DNA of 17,251 nt from Bacteroidota bacterium. Lineage in GTDB: Bacteria > Bacteroidota > Bacteroidia > Flavobacteriales > Weeksellaceae. Position numbers and translations under genes: made by a program. Positions 7,804 to 15,500 of the stretch are shown here, piece after piece (position 1 is the stretch's first letter; every line of letters begins with the position of its first letter). The DNA lies in contig JAEYOX010000008.1 in assembly GCA_023411265.1 (NCBI GenBank), positions 1 to 17,251 on the forward strand, written 5' to 3'. The notes beneath the pieces are model-generated. The model worked only from the letters and a program-made list of their open reading frames with translations. It did no database searches and was not told where the DNA came from.

Positions 7804-7836
7804 TTTGGGATTAAGAATTAAAAAATATTATATTTG
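7804..7836 (+). promoter_or_regulatory. Promoter of the tRNA cluster (-33 TTTG, -7 TATATTTG)
   Basis: A perfect TTTG (7804-7807) and a perfect TAnnTTTG (TATATTTG, 7829-7836) are separated by 21 bases, as in the Bacteroidota housekeeping promoter. Transcription would start near 7841, about 30 bases before the first tRNA, which leaves a short 5' leader for RNase P to remove. Confidence 0.8.
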
Positions 7837-7870
7837 CACTCACAAAAAAGAAGAGCGTTCTTTATTATCT

Positions 7871-7952
7871 GCGGATGTGGTGTAATTGGTAGCCACGCCA
7901 GACTTAGGATCTGGTGCCGAGAGGCGTGGGGGTTCGAGTCCCTTCATCCGCA
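7871..7952 (+). tRNA. tRNA-Leu, anticodon UAG
   Basis: The acceptor strands GCGGATG (7871-7877) and CATCCGC (7945-7951) pair fully, with A at the discriminator. The anticodon stem CCAGA/TCTGG encloses loop CTTAGGA, giving anticodon TAG. The long variable arm (GCCGAGAGGC region) marks a class II tRNA, as expected for Leu. The T loop is TTCGAGT. The 3' CCA is not encoded and must be added after transcription. Confidence 0.97.
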
Positions 7953-7989
7953 CTTCCTATATTTCTGAATAAAAAATTCGGAAATGTTC

Positions 7990-8062
<73 letters not shown>

Positions 8063-8074
8063 CTGTTCTACTTT

Positions 8075-8158
8075 GCCCTGGTGGTGGAATTGGTAGACAC
8101 GCAGGACTTAAAATCCTGTGTCCGTAAGGACGTACGGGTTCAAGTCCCGTCTGGGGTA
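8075..8158 (+). tRNA. tRNA-Leu, anticodon UAA
   Basis: This is a class II tRNA. Its anticodon stem CAGGA/TCCTG encloses CTTAAAA, giving anticodon TAA. The variable arm is TGTCCGTAAGGACGT and the T arm ACGGG-TTCAAGT-CCCGT. Acceptor strands GCCCTGG (8075-8081) and CTGGGGT (8151-8157) pair with three G-U wobbles, one of them at pair 1-72; the discriminator is A. CCA is not encoded. It lies only 12 bases after tRNA-Gly. Confidence 0.95.
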
Positions 8159-8164
8159 CTCGAA

Positions 8165-8200
8165 ACGCAGCAATCAAGGATTGGCTGCGTTTTGTTATTT
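8165..8200 (+). terminator. Rho-independent terminator of the tRNA cluster
   Basis: ACGCAGCAAT pairs with ATTGGCTGCGT (one bulged G) around a 5-base loop, ending at 8190. TTTTGTTATTT follows. It begins 7 bases after the last tRNA and separates the tRNA transcript from the mutL operon. Confidence 0.9.
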
Positions 8201-8231
8201 CCGTCAATATTAAACATCCAGAAAAAACCAG

Positions 8232-8239
8232 TATTTTTG
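8232..8239 (+). promoter_or_regulatory. -7 promoter element of the mutL operon
   Basis: TATTTTTG matches TAnnTTTG, but no TTTG-like -33 box sits at 19-21 bases. Transcription would start near 8245, only about 11 bases before the mutL ATG, so the leader would be very short. Confidence 0.5.
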
Positions 8240-8255
8240 TAGCAATTAGGAATAG

Positions 8256-10022
8256 ATGTCAGATATTATTCAGCTTTTACCGGATCATGTTGCTAACCAA
8301 ATCGCTGCCGGCGAAGTGGTGCAAAGGCCTGCTTCTATCGTAAAAGAACTGTTGGAAAATGCTATAGATGCTAAAGCAAATAAAATTGAACTTATCGTAC
8401 GGGAAGCCGGAAAAAATTTAATTCAGGTGGTGGATGACGGAATCGGAATGTCGGAAACCGATGCCAGAATGGCTTTTGAACGGCATGCCACTTCGAAAAT
8501 CCGCACAACGGAAGACATCTTTCATATTGCTACCAAAGGATTCCGGGGTGAAGCTTTGGCTTCCATTGCGGCAGTAGCTCAGGTAGAGCTTAAAACCCGG
8601 AAAAGTGATACAGTAATTGGAACCAACATCTATATTGAAGGCGGTGGATTACAATTTCAGGAACCTGTGCAAACGGCTGAAGGATCCAATTTTCAAGTGA
8701 AAAATCTTTTCTATAATGTTCCGGCAAGGCGAAAGTTCCTGAAAAATAATAACGTAGAATTTCGCCATATTATTGATGAATTTCAAAGAGTCGCCCTCGC
8801 TCATGAAGATGTGGAATTTTCTCTGTTTCATGATGATGAGCCTGTCTTCAGATTGAGAAGAGGCACGCAAATCCAGCGTATTCTGGATATTTTCGGCAGG
8901 AAATTGCAACCGCTTCTTATTCCCATTAAAGAAAATTTAGGCTGGGTGAAACTGGAAGGGTATGTAGCCAAGCCTGAAGGTGCCAAAAAAGTACGCGGCG
9001 AGCAATTTCTCTTTGTTAACGGAAGATTTTTCCGAAGCCCGTATCTGAATAAAGCCGTTCAGGAAGCGTTTGACGGATTGTTACTTCCCGGCTATATTCC
9101 CACTTTTTTTCTTTATCTGGAATTAGATCCAGAGAAAATAGATGTCAATATTCATCCCCAGAAAACGGAAGTGAAATTTGAAGACGAACATCTTATTTTC
9201 GCCTTATTCCGTTCTACGATAAAAAAATCACTGGGAATTTACAATATTTCGCCAAGCTTGGATTTCGACAGGGATCCGCAGATGGATGATATGTTTAAAA
9301 CTTCAAAAGCGAATAACGGGAGTTTCAAATTGCCCGAAGTGGTAGTAGATAGGAATTACAATCCTTTTCTGGAAGAAAAAACGGTGAAACAAGCTGAAAT
9401 TCAGAATCTTTCTGAAATGTATCACCAAAATATTTCGGCGGCTCCTTCCAAAATAAATCTTTTCGAAGATGAAGATTTTGATGAAGACCTGATGAGGCTT
9501 CCCAATGGCTACTGGCTTTTCAACAAAGGTGAAAAGACATTGATGCTGGATCTGGGAAGAATGCACCGGCTGGTGGTTTCGGAAAAAAATAAAAACAAAA
9601 AAAGAAATAAAAACTCCAGCGCGCTGCTTTTCTCTTTGGAATACCATATGAATGAGGTAGAAAAGAATAAGTACAGATCCATCAAGAAATTTCTGCCGGA
9701 TTTGGGGTTTGATATTAAAATAGCGCATGAAAATGTTCTCCGAATAGATGCAGTTCCGGAAGGTCTGAAAGAAACTCAGGTGATGAAGTTTTTTGAAAAT
9801 TTATTTGAAATTCTGGAGTACCGCACGGAAGATGATTTTATGAACTATTATGAAAACCAGTGGAATAAAATGCAGAGCAAGTCTCGGTTCGATTTTATTT
9901 ACAAAATCGATGCAGAGCAGCTGATCCGGGATTATTCTGAACTGGGCTTCCCCGAATATCTTCCCAACGGCAAACGGTGCTATTATGAGCTTCCGTTGGA
10001 TGAACTCAAAAATAAATTTTAG
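8256..10022 (+). CDS. mutL: DNA mismatch repair protein MutL, degenerate C-terminal domain
   Basis: MutL is the ATP-dependent coordinator of mismatch repair. The N-terminal GHKL ATPase is intact: KELLENAIDA with Glu31 and Asn35, DDGIGM (60-65), RHATSKI (76-82) and GFRGEAL (95-101). VNGRFFRS and DVNIHPQKTEVKF (296-308) belong to the transducer domain. The acidic linker covers about 330-413. In the dimerisation domain, the place of the endonuclease motif DQHAx2Ex4E reads DLGRMHRLVVSE (432-443). The usual CPHGRP near the C-terminus reads LPNGKR (569-574). These look like losses of metal and zinc ligands, so the protein is probably not a nicking endonuclease. At 588 residues the length is normal and no frameshift is visible. 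It heads a four-gene operon, with the next start 6 bases after its stop. Confidence 0.95.
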   Translation: MSDIIQLLPDHVANQIAAGEVVQRPASIVKELLENAIDAKANKIELIVREAGKNLIQVVDDGIGMSETDARMAFERHATSKIRTTEDIFHIATKGFRGEALASIAAVAQVELKTRKSDTVIGTNIYIEGGGLQFQEPVQTAEGSNFQVKNLFYNVPARRKFLKNNNVEFRHIIDEFQRVALAHEDVEFSLFHDDEPVFRLRRGTQIQRILDIFGRKLQPLLIPIKENLGWVKLEGYVAKPEGAKKVRGEQFLFVNGRFFRSPYLNKAVQEAFDGLLLPGYIPTFFLYLELDPEKIDVNIHPQKTEVKFEDEHLIFALFRSTIKKSLGIYNISPSLDFDRDPQMDDMFKTSKANNGSFKLPEVVVDRNYNPFLEEKTVKQAEIQNLSEMYHQNISAAPSKINLFEDEDFDEDLMRLPNGYWLFNKGEKTLMLDLGRMHRLVVSEKNKNKKRNKNSSALLFSLEYHMNEVEKNKYRSIKKFLPDLGFDIKIAHENVLRIDAVPEGLKETQVMKFFENLFEILEYRTEDDFMNYYENQWNKMQSKSRFDFIYKIDAEQLIRDYSELGFPEYLPNGKRCYYELPLDELKNKF

Positions 10023-10027
10023 AAAAT

Positions 10028-10759
10028 ATGTTCCAAAATATCACTCCTGTTACGAAAACGATCATCATCATTAATGTGATTGTTTTTTTGCTTTCTTTTA
10101 TTCTACCCAACTTAATGTATCATCTGGCGGCCTATTATCCTTTTTCTCAAAGTTTTAAAATCTGGCAGATTATCACCCACATGTTCGCTCATGGAGGGTG
10201 GATGCATTTGCTTTTCAATATGTTTACTTTGCTGAGTTTCGGGCCGGTTCTAGAAAAAGTTCTGGGAGACCGGAAATATATAAGTTTTTACCTGATTTGC
10301 GGTTTAGGCTCATTTATTATCTATAATATATGGAATTATTTTCTGGTTCAGGAAGCAGCGAATGCATTATTGGAGTCGGGAATTAACCCGGCGGCAATTT
10401 TTGCGAATGCCGATTTTTTTAATTTTAATCCTGCCTATTATAACTCGCTTTCGGGAGCTGAACAGCATCTTTTCAATTTACTTTCAACACCTATGGTAGG
10501 AGCTTCAGGCGCCATCTTCGGAGTGGTGACAGCATTTGCCATATTATTTCCTAATGCTGAACTTTTTTTCATGTTCATTCCCTTTCCGGTGAAAGCAAAA
10601 TATCTGTTGCCTGTTATTATTTTAGGATCATTATTTTTAGGATTCAGGCAGTTTGAAGGTGACAATATAGCTCATTTTGCCCATCTTGGCGGCGCTTTGA
10701 TTGGATTTCTCTGGATTAGGAACTGGAAGAACAAGCAAAATTTTAACAGATTCAGATGA
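10028..10759 (+). CDS. Rhomboid-family intramembrane serine protease
   Basis: A 243-residue polytopic inner-membrane protein. The rhomboid core is clear. HMFAHGGWMHLLFNM (51-65) carries the oxyanion-region His and Asn. MVGASGAIFG follows with nucleophile Ser160, then AHFAHLGGALIGF with catalytic His219. Rhomboids cleave transmembrane segments of substrate proteins. About six to seven helices are present, the first at about 11-28. The loop at 110-155 between the early and catalytic helices is long and rich in Asn/Ala/Phe. The start is 5 bases after the mutL stop, and the gene overlaps the next by four bases (ATGA), so all are co-transcribed. Substrates are not predictable. Confidence 0.95.
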   Translation: MFQNITPVTKTIIIINVIVFLLSFILPNLMYHLAAYYPFSQSFKIWQIITHMFAHGGWMHLLFNMFTLLSFGPVLEKVLGDRKYISFYLICGLGSFIIYNIWNYFLVQEAANALLESGINPAAIFANADFFNFNPAYYNSLSGAEQHLFNLLSTPMVGASGAIFGVVTAFAILFPNAELFFMFIPFPVKAKYLLPVIILGSLFLGFRQFEGDNIAHFAHLGGALIGFLWIRNWKNKQNFNRFR

Positions 10760-11739
10760 GGATTTTCCGGTCCGTCCTGATGTTGGGTCATCTTGCAGTG
10801 ATGCTTATGCTTTTCGGCACTATGCTCAATGCTTATGTTCCGCCGCGGGTGGTTCCTTATCTCAACCTGCTTTCGCTGGCATTTCCGGGGTTGTTTATTT
10901 TTCATCTTTTAATGTGCCTTTTATGGATAATCAGCTGGAAAAAAAGGGCTTTTTTCTTTTTGTTTCTTACGTTGTTTCTCATACAGCCCGCCAAAAGATG
11001 GCTCAATTTTAGTGGTGAAAAAAAAGAGGAAGGAAACCTTAAAGTGCTAACCTTCAATGTAAAAGGAGCAGATTACGGATTTAGTGACATTCAGAATTAT
11101 CTTCAAAATCAGGACGCTGATGTGATTTTAATTCAGGAATTTGGAGGCAATTTTCCTGTGGAAGGATATGATTATTCAGCGTATCATAATATTGTTGCAG
11201 TGACATCAAAAACTGAAATCCTCCATCACGAGAAAATAGAAATGAATTCTTATCCCGGAAGTGCTCTGTTCGCAGATATTAAAATTAAAGGACAAACCAT
11301 CCGTTTTATTACTGTGTATTTACATCCTTTTTCTTTCGACAAACAAAAAGTAAAACCTGCCGATGATTTTGAAGAAAATAAAGCCAAATCGAAATATATA
11401 CTGAAACAGTTGATTCCGAACTTCAAAAGGCATCAGGATGAGGTCGAAAAAATTCGGGAGGTCATTACAAATTCACCATATCCGGTGATTTTAACCGGTG
11501 ATTTTAATGCGGTTCCGAATTCTTATGAGTATTACCAACTTTCAGCCGGTTTACAGGATGTTTTCGTGGCTGTCGGAAATGGAAACGGAACCAGTTTTCA
11601 CGATTATAAAATCCCGATCAGAATAGATTATATCTTTGCTTCAAAAAGTCTGAAACCTGTAAATTATATAATTGACCGTACGGTGAAGCTTTCAGATCAT
11701 TATCCCGTTATGGCAGAATTTAAAATCAAAAATCCATGA
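10756..11739 (+). CDS. Membrane-anchored endonuclease/exonuclease/phosphatase (EEP) family protein
   Basis: The 327-residue protein begins with about three hydrophobic helices (7-28, 36-59, 64-77). An EEP-fold domain follows, with LTFNV (Asn101), IQEF (Glu128), GDFNAVP (Asp249, Asn251), RIDYIF (Asp291) and SDHYPV (Asp314, His315). These are the metal-binding and catalytic residues of the DNase I/exonuclease III/inositol-phosphatase superfamily. The anchor places the domain near the membrane, probably on the periplasmic side, so the substrate may be a nucleic acid, a phospholipid or a sugar phosphate. Sequence alone does not decide. It overlaps both the rhomboid gene and the lipoprotein gene by four bases. 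A repair link with mutL is suggested only by position. Confidence 0.92.
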   Translation: MRIFRSVLMLGHLAVMLMLFGTMLNAYVPPRVVPYLNLLSLAFPGLFIFHLLMCLLWIISWKKRAFFFLFLTLFLIQPAKRWLNFSGEKKEEGNLKVLTFNVKGADYGFSDIQNYLQNQDADVILIQEFGGNFPVEGYDYSAYHNIVAVTSKTEILHHEKIEMNSYPGSALFADIKIKGQTIRFITVYLHPFSFDKQKVKPADDFEENKAKSKYILKQLIPNFKRHQDEVEKIREVITNSPYPVILTGDFNAVPNSYEYYQLSAGLQDVFVAVGNGNGTSFHDYKIPIRIDYIFASKSLKPVNYIIDRTVKLSDHYPVMAEFKIKNP

Positions 11740-11951
11740 GATTGAAAGTCATTTTCTTTTTGCTTATCATTTTTTTGATGGCTTCATGTAATAAAGCCCA
11801 TCGGAAATATCGTGTAGAAGCCGATGAAAATCTCCCTGCGCCTTATGATACCGTAGCAATCGATTCCTTTTCACCCGGCGCGTCTTCTTCAGTTTTAACG
11901 AAACCGAAAACACTTCTTTCTGATTCTTTAAAGGAAAAAGTTCGTAATTAA
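11736..11951 (+). CDS. Small predicted lipoprotein
   Basis: This 71-residue protein has a basic N-terminus (MRLK), a hydrophobic signal stretch and a lipobox MASC with the lipidated cysteine at residue 18. The mature part is only about 53 residues, polar, with Pro, Ser and Thr and no recognised domain. The start overlaps the upstream hydrolase gene by four bases (ATGA), which supports it as a real, translationally coupled gene. The final stop is one base from the stop of the convergent GH3 gene. The function is unknown. It may assist the membrane-anchored hydrolase upstream, but that is speculation. Confidence 0.8.
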   Translation: MRLKVIFFLLIIFLMASCNKAHRKYRVEADENLPAPYDTVAIDSFSPGASSSVLTKPKTLLSDSLKEKVRN

Positions 11952-11952
11952 A

Positions 11953-13473
11953 CTAAAGATTCTGATTTAATTCCAAAAGCGGATCGATATATTCCCTGTC
12001 ATTGCTGAGCCTCGGGACTTTATTCTGTCCTCCCAGCTTTCCGCGTGATTCCATCCAGTGATAGAATAGATTAGGTTTTGCACTGTGTACAATAGGTCTT
12101 TTTAAAGTCATATTATTGTAACGCTTCGCCTCATAATCTGAGTTGATAGATTTCAAGCAATTATCAAATGTGTCGATGAAAAGATCGAGATCTGATGGGA
12201 ATTTATTAAATTCAAAAATCCATTCGTGGGCACCGCTTTCATTTCCTTTCATAAAAACCGGAGCGCCTGTAAAATCTCCAACATTTGCATTGCTTGCTTT
12301 GCAGGCCTCGGTAATCGCCGTTTCTACATTACCGATCATCAACTCTTCACCAAAAGCATTGATATAATGTTTGGTTCGGCCTGAAATTTTTATTCTGAAA
12401 GGATCTAAGGAGGTAAAGATGACGGTATCTCCAATCAGGTATCGCCACAATCCGCCGTTAGTTGTCAGCACAATAGCATAGTTCACCCCTTTTTGTACTT
12501 CTTCCAACGGGATGGCTTTCGGCTCACTTTTTCCGAAGGAATCCATCGGAATAAATTCGTAGAAAATACCATAATCCAGCATCAGCAGCATCTCGTCGCT
12601 GTCGCTTCGATCCTGAATTCCAAAAAATCCTTCCGAAGCGTTGTATATTTCGTAATAATTGATGTCTTTTCCAATTACTTCCCGGTACTGTTCTCTATAA
12701 GGTTTGAAACTGATACCGCCGTGGAAAAAGACTTCCAACTGGGGCCAGATTTCAGAAATTGTGCCTGCATTCGTTTCTTTCAATACTCGTTGCAGCAACA
12801 CCATCATCCAGCTGGGAACACCTGTAAGACTGCCGACCTCCTCATTTTTCACTTCTGAAATAATGGCTTTTAGTTTACTTTCCCATTCCGCCATCAGCGA
12901 AACTTTTCTGCTGGGAACCGTAGTAAGTTCTACCCAAAAGGGAAGATTGTCGATTAATATCGCAGAAAGATCACCAAACTTGGTATTGAACTGCTCATAC
13001 ATTTCCGCACTTCCTCCCAACCGTAGGTTTTTGTTAGAGAAGAGAAGGTTATCGGGATGGTTGTTGGCATAGATGGAAATTAAATCTTTGCCCGCTTTGA
13101 AATGGCAGTCATTCAGGCTTTCTTCTGTAATGGGGATGTACTTGCTTTTTGCATTTGTAGTTCCGGAGGATTTGGCAAAATGGCGAATCTGTCCGGGCCA
13201 GAATATGTCCTTTTCTCCCTTTCTTGCTCTTTCGATATACGGTTCAAAATCTTCGTACGTAATAACAGGAACGCGGTTTTTGAAATCTTCATAGGATGAA
13301 ATTGAACTGAATCCGTGAATTTTCCCATATTCCGTGGTTTCAGCATGAAAAAGCTGCGAAAAAAGAATGCCGTTTTGGGTGTTGATGGGCTCATTTATAA
13401 AATTCTGAATCTGACTGATTCTTTGCTTAATAAACCAGTTAACTAAAGAATTAAAAAAAGTCTTATTTCCCAT
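11953..13473 (-). CDS. GH3-family acyl-acid-amido-synthetase-like protein
   Basis: The product is a member of the GH3 branch of the ANL adenylate-forming superfamily. Plant members conjugate acyl acids such as jasmonate or IAA with amino acids; bacterial members are of unknown substrate. The ATP-binding motifs are present: SSGTT (102-106), YNASEG (277-282), GLWRYLIGDTV (341-351) and the hinge segment SGRTK (364-368). The frame is open to an ATG at 13509 (518 residues). I prefer the ATG at 13473 (506 residues, MGNKTFFNSLVNW) for three reasons. A terminator of the upstream gene overlaps 13507-13540. A perfect promoter lies at 13480-13510. The peptide before residue 13 does not look conserved. 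The 3' end abuts the lipoprotein gene tail to tail. Confidence 0.93.
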   Translation of the reverse strand: MGNKTFFNSLVNWFIKQRISQIQNFINEPINTQNGILFSQLFHAETTEYGKIHGFSSISSYEDFKNRVPVITYEDFEPYIERARKGEKDIFWPGQIRHFAKSSGTTNAKSKYIPITEESLNDCHFKAGKDLISIYANNHPDNLLFSNKNLRLGGSAEMYEQFNTKFGDLSAILIDNLPFWVELTTVPSRKVSLMAEWESKLKAIISEVKNEEVGSLTGVPSWMMVLLQRVLKETNAGTISEIWPQLEVFFHGGISFKPYREQYREVIGKDINYYEIYNASEGFFGIQDRSDSDEMLLMLDYGIFYEFIPMDSFGKSEPKAIPLEEVQKGVNYAIVLTTNGGLWRYLIGDTVIFTSLDPFRIKISGRTKHYINAFGEELMIGNVETAITEACKASNANVGDFTGAPVFMKGNESGAHEWIFEFNKFPSDLDLFIDTFDNCLKSINSDYEAKRYNNMTLKRPIVHSAKPNLFYHWMESRGKLGGQNKVPRLSNDREYIDPLLELNQNL

Positions 13474-13479
13474 GGATAG

Positions 13480-13510
13480 CAAAAATAGTAATTCGCCTGA
13501 AAAGGACAAA
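13480..13510 (-). promoter_or_regulatory. Promoter of the GH3 gene (TTTG-N19-TATTTTTG)
   Basis: On the minus strand TTTG (13510-13507) and TATTTTTG (13487-13480) are separated by exactly 19 bases, a perfect match to the Bacteroidota promoter. The predicted transcription start is about 13475-13473, so the mRNA would be nearly leaderless if translation begins at 13473. The -33 box lies at the end of the T-run of the preceding terminator. Confidence 0.75.
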
Positions 13511-13540
13511 AAAAATTCCGGACAGATTCTGAACGGAATT
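13507..13540 (-). terminator. Rho-independent terminator of the bacilliredoxin gene
   Basis: On the minus strand AATTCCG (13540-13534) pairs with CGGAATT (13520-13514). The loop contains a smaller CAGA/CTG pairing, and eight T residues follow. It begins 19 bases after the bacilliredoxin stop and extends into the longest possible GH3 reading frame. Confidence 0.85.
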
Positions 13541-13559
13541 GGAAAAGTGAATGGTTAAA

Positions 13560-13970
13560 TTAACAATATTCGTTGTATGCGGCCTGAAGGTTGGCAGCTA
13601 TAGCACCTGCCGGATTACCTTCAATATGGTGCCTTTCCAGCATGTGTACCAATTCGCCGTCTTTAAAGAGTGCGATACTTGGTGAACTTGGAGGGAAAGG
13701 AGCCATGTATTTTCTTGCTTCAGCCACAGCATCACCATCATATCCTGCAAATACGGTGACTAAATGATCAGGCTTTTTATCTCCTGTAAGGGAAAAAATA
13801 ACCCCCGGTCTTGCGGCGCCTGCAGCGCACCCACATACGGAATTCACCATTACTAGTGTGGTTCCTTCTTTTTTTAATGCGTTGTTTACTTCTTCTGGAG
13901 TAGTTAGGTCTTGAAAACCTTTATCGGTAAGTTCAGCCTTCATTGGCATTACTAAATCTGCTGGATACAT
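13560..13970 (-). CDS. Bacilliredoxin, BrxA/BrxB family
   Basis: The 136-residue protein belongs to the YphP/YqiW thioredoxin-like family. The characteristic CGC active site occurs as NSVCGCAAGAARPG, with Cys46 and Cys48. Downstream, YMAPFPPSSPSIALFKDG contains the cis-Pro region, and HMLERHHIEG follows. A terminal Cys136 is also present. Bacilliredoxins remove bacillithiol from oxidised protein cysteines in the cytosol, and Bacteroidota are among the groups with bacillithiol. Length and motif spacing fit the family. Whether it equals BrxA or BrxB cannot be told. It appears monocistronic with a good terminator. I see no perfect TAnnTTTG promoter before it. Confidence 0.93.
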   Translation of the reverse strand: MYPADLVMPMKAELTDKGFQDLTTPEEVNNALKKEGTTLVMVNSVCGCAAGAARPGVIFSLTGDKKPDHLVTVFAGYDGDAVAEARKYMAPFPPSSPSIALFKDGELVHMLERHHIEGNPAGAIAANLQAAYNEYC

Positions 13971-14076
13971 AATATTTTGATTTAAGTTTTAAAAAATAAT
14001 TTAAATAAGGATGTTATTGTCTGAAATAAATGACATCAATATCATTCCAACACAATGGAAAATGACAAAATGGCTT

Positions 14077-15336
14077 TTACTTTTTCTTTACTGCTTTGGC
14101 AATATTCACGATCACTTTTACTGCTTTTTCCATCGTTTCCACAGCGACATATTCATACGGTCCGTGGAAATTCATTCCGCCTGCAAAAATATTAGGACAT
14201 GGAAGTCCCATGTAGGAAAGTTGTGCGCCGTCGGTTCCGCCGCGGATGGCTTTTATTTTGGGCTCTACATTTGCGTCCCTCATCGCCTGCGCTGCAATAT
14301 CAATAATGTGCATTTTTCCTTCAAACTGCTGCTTCATATTACGGTATTGTTCCTTGATCTCTATTTCGGCAGTTCCTGCACCATGTTTTTGATTAAGCTC
14401 GTTTACTTTGTCCATCATCAACTGCTTTCTGGCTTCAAATTTTTCAGCGTCATGATCGCGGATGATGTACTGGAGTTTAGCTTCTGACACATCGGCCTGA
14501 AGATCCGTCAGGTGATAAAAGCCTTCGTAACCTTTTGTGGTGGAAGGTGTTTCATTTGTTGGAAGCATCTGCACAAACTCTGCAGCAAGAAGTCCTGCGT
14601 TCACCATTTTCCCGAACGCATATCCCGGATGTACGCTCAATCCGTGAATTTTCACTACGGCACCTGCAGCATTGAAATTTTCATATTCTAGTTCTCCGGC
14701 CTCGCTCCCATCCATCGTATACGCCCACTCAGCTCCGAATTTTTCTACATCAAATTTATGGGCTCCTCGTCCGATTTCTTCATCGGGAGTAAAACCAATG
14801 GCAATTCTACCGTGTTTTATTTCCGGATGTGCTAAAAGATATTCCGCAGCTGTTACAATTTCCGCAACCCCGGCTTTATCATCGGCTCCCAAAAGTGTGG
14901 TTCCATCAGTGGTGATCAGCGTTCTGCCTACATATTGTTTCAGGTTTTCAAATTTGGAAGGAGAAAGAGTGAAGCCGGTTTCTTTATTTAAGATCAGATC
15001 GCCACCGTCATAATCATCCCAGATCTGTGGTTTTACATTTTCACCGTTAAAATCGGGAGAAGTATCATAATGCGCAATAAATCCTACAGTAGGTTCATCA
15101 TCATTTTCCAGATTGGAAGGAATGAATGCATAAATATAGCCGTTACCATCCAGTTCTACGTTTTCCAACCCCAAGTTTTGAAGTTCTTCAAAAATATATT
15201 TGGCAATGTTCCACTGTTGTGGGGTGGATGGCGTGCTGTCGCTCTCTGGATCGCTGGTAGAATATATTTTTACATAATTCAGGAATCGGTTCTGAAGTTT
15301 TAACTTCCATTCCAGATTGAATTCTATTGTCTGCAT
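14077..15336 (-). CDS. pepT: Peptidase T (tripeptide aminopeptidase)
   Basis: PepT is a cytosolic M20B zinc aminopeptidase that cuts the N-terminal residue from tripeptides. The 419-residue protein has all the expected residues: AHYDTSP (His89, Asp91), GADDKAG (bridging Asp152), TPDEEIG (catalytic Glu186, ligand Glu187), YTMDG (Asp209) and NFHGPYEY (His391). The lid-domain pattern GLSVHPGYA and the IRGGTDGAQLS segment are also typical. The length is close to the usual 405-420. The gene stands alone, with a good -7 element at 15360-15367. No clear terminator follows the stop. Confidence 0.97.
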   Translation of the reverse strand: MQTIEFNLEWKLKLQNRFLNYVKIYSTSDPESDSTPSTPQQWNIAKYIFEELQNLGLENVELDGNGYIYAFIPSNLENDDEPTVGFIAHYDTSPDFNGENVKPQIWDDYDGGDLILNKETGFTLSPSKFENLKQYVGRTLITTDGTTLLGADDKAGVAEIVTAAEYLLAHPEIKHGRIAIGFTPDEEIGRGAHKFDVEKFGAEWAYTMDGSEAGELEYENFNAAGAVVKIHGLSVHPGYAFGKMVNAGLLAAEFVQMLPTNETPSTTKGYEGFYHLTDLQADVSEAKLQYIIRDHDAEKFEARKQLMMDKVNELNQKHGAGTAEIEIKEQYRNMKQQFEGKMHIIDIAAQAMRDANVEPKIKAIRGGTDGAQLSYMGLPCPNIFAGGMNFHGPYEYVAVETMEKAVKVIVNIAKAVKKK

Positions 15337-15359
15337 TTTGTAATGATATTTGATTGTAA

Positions 15360-15367
15360 CAAAGATA
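15360..15367 (-). promoter_or_regulatory. -7 promoter element of pepT
   Basis: On the minus strand TATCTTTG matches TAnnTTTG. TTTC (15390-15387), a 3-of-4 match to the -33 box, lies 19 bases upstream. Transcription would start near 15353, giving a leader of about 17 bases. Confidence 0.6.
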
Positions 15368-15500
15368 CGTTTTCAGTAGGAAACGGGAAAAGAGATTGGG
15401 CATCACTTATTCATTATAATCATTTTAAATTCTGTGATTATTTACGATTTATTTTGATAATCTTTCTGGGTAAAAAGTTAATTTAACATCTAATCAACCA

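Noticed and set aside
9303..9728. 141-residue minus-strand ORF
   Set aside because: Antisense to the mutL linker and C-terminal region; low-complexity Phe/Ile/His-rich sequence, no motif.
14011..14487. 158-residue plus-strand ORF
   Set aside because: It lies antisense to the 3' half of pepT, which has all catalytic motifs. The peptide is rich in Phe, His and Cys without domain features, typical of a shadow frame.
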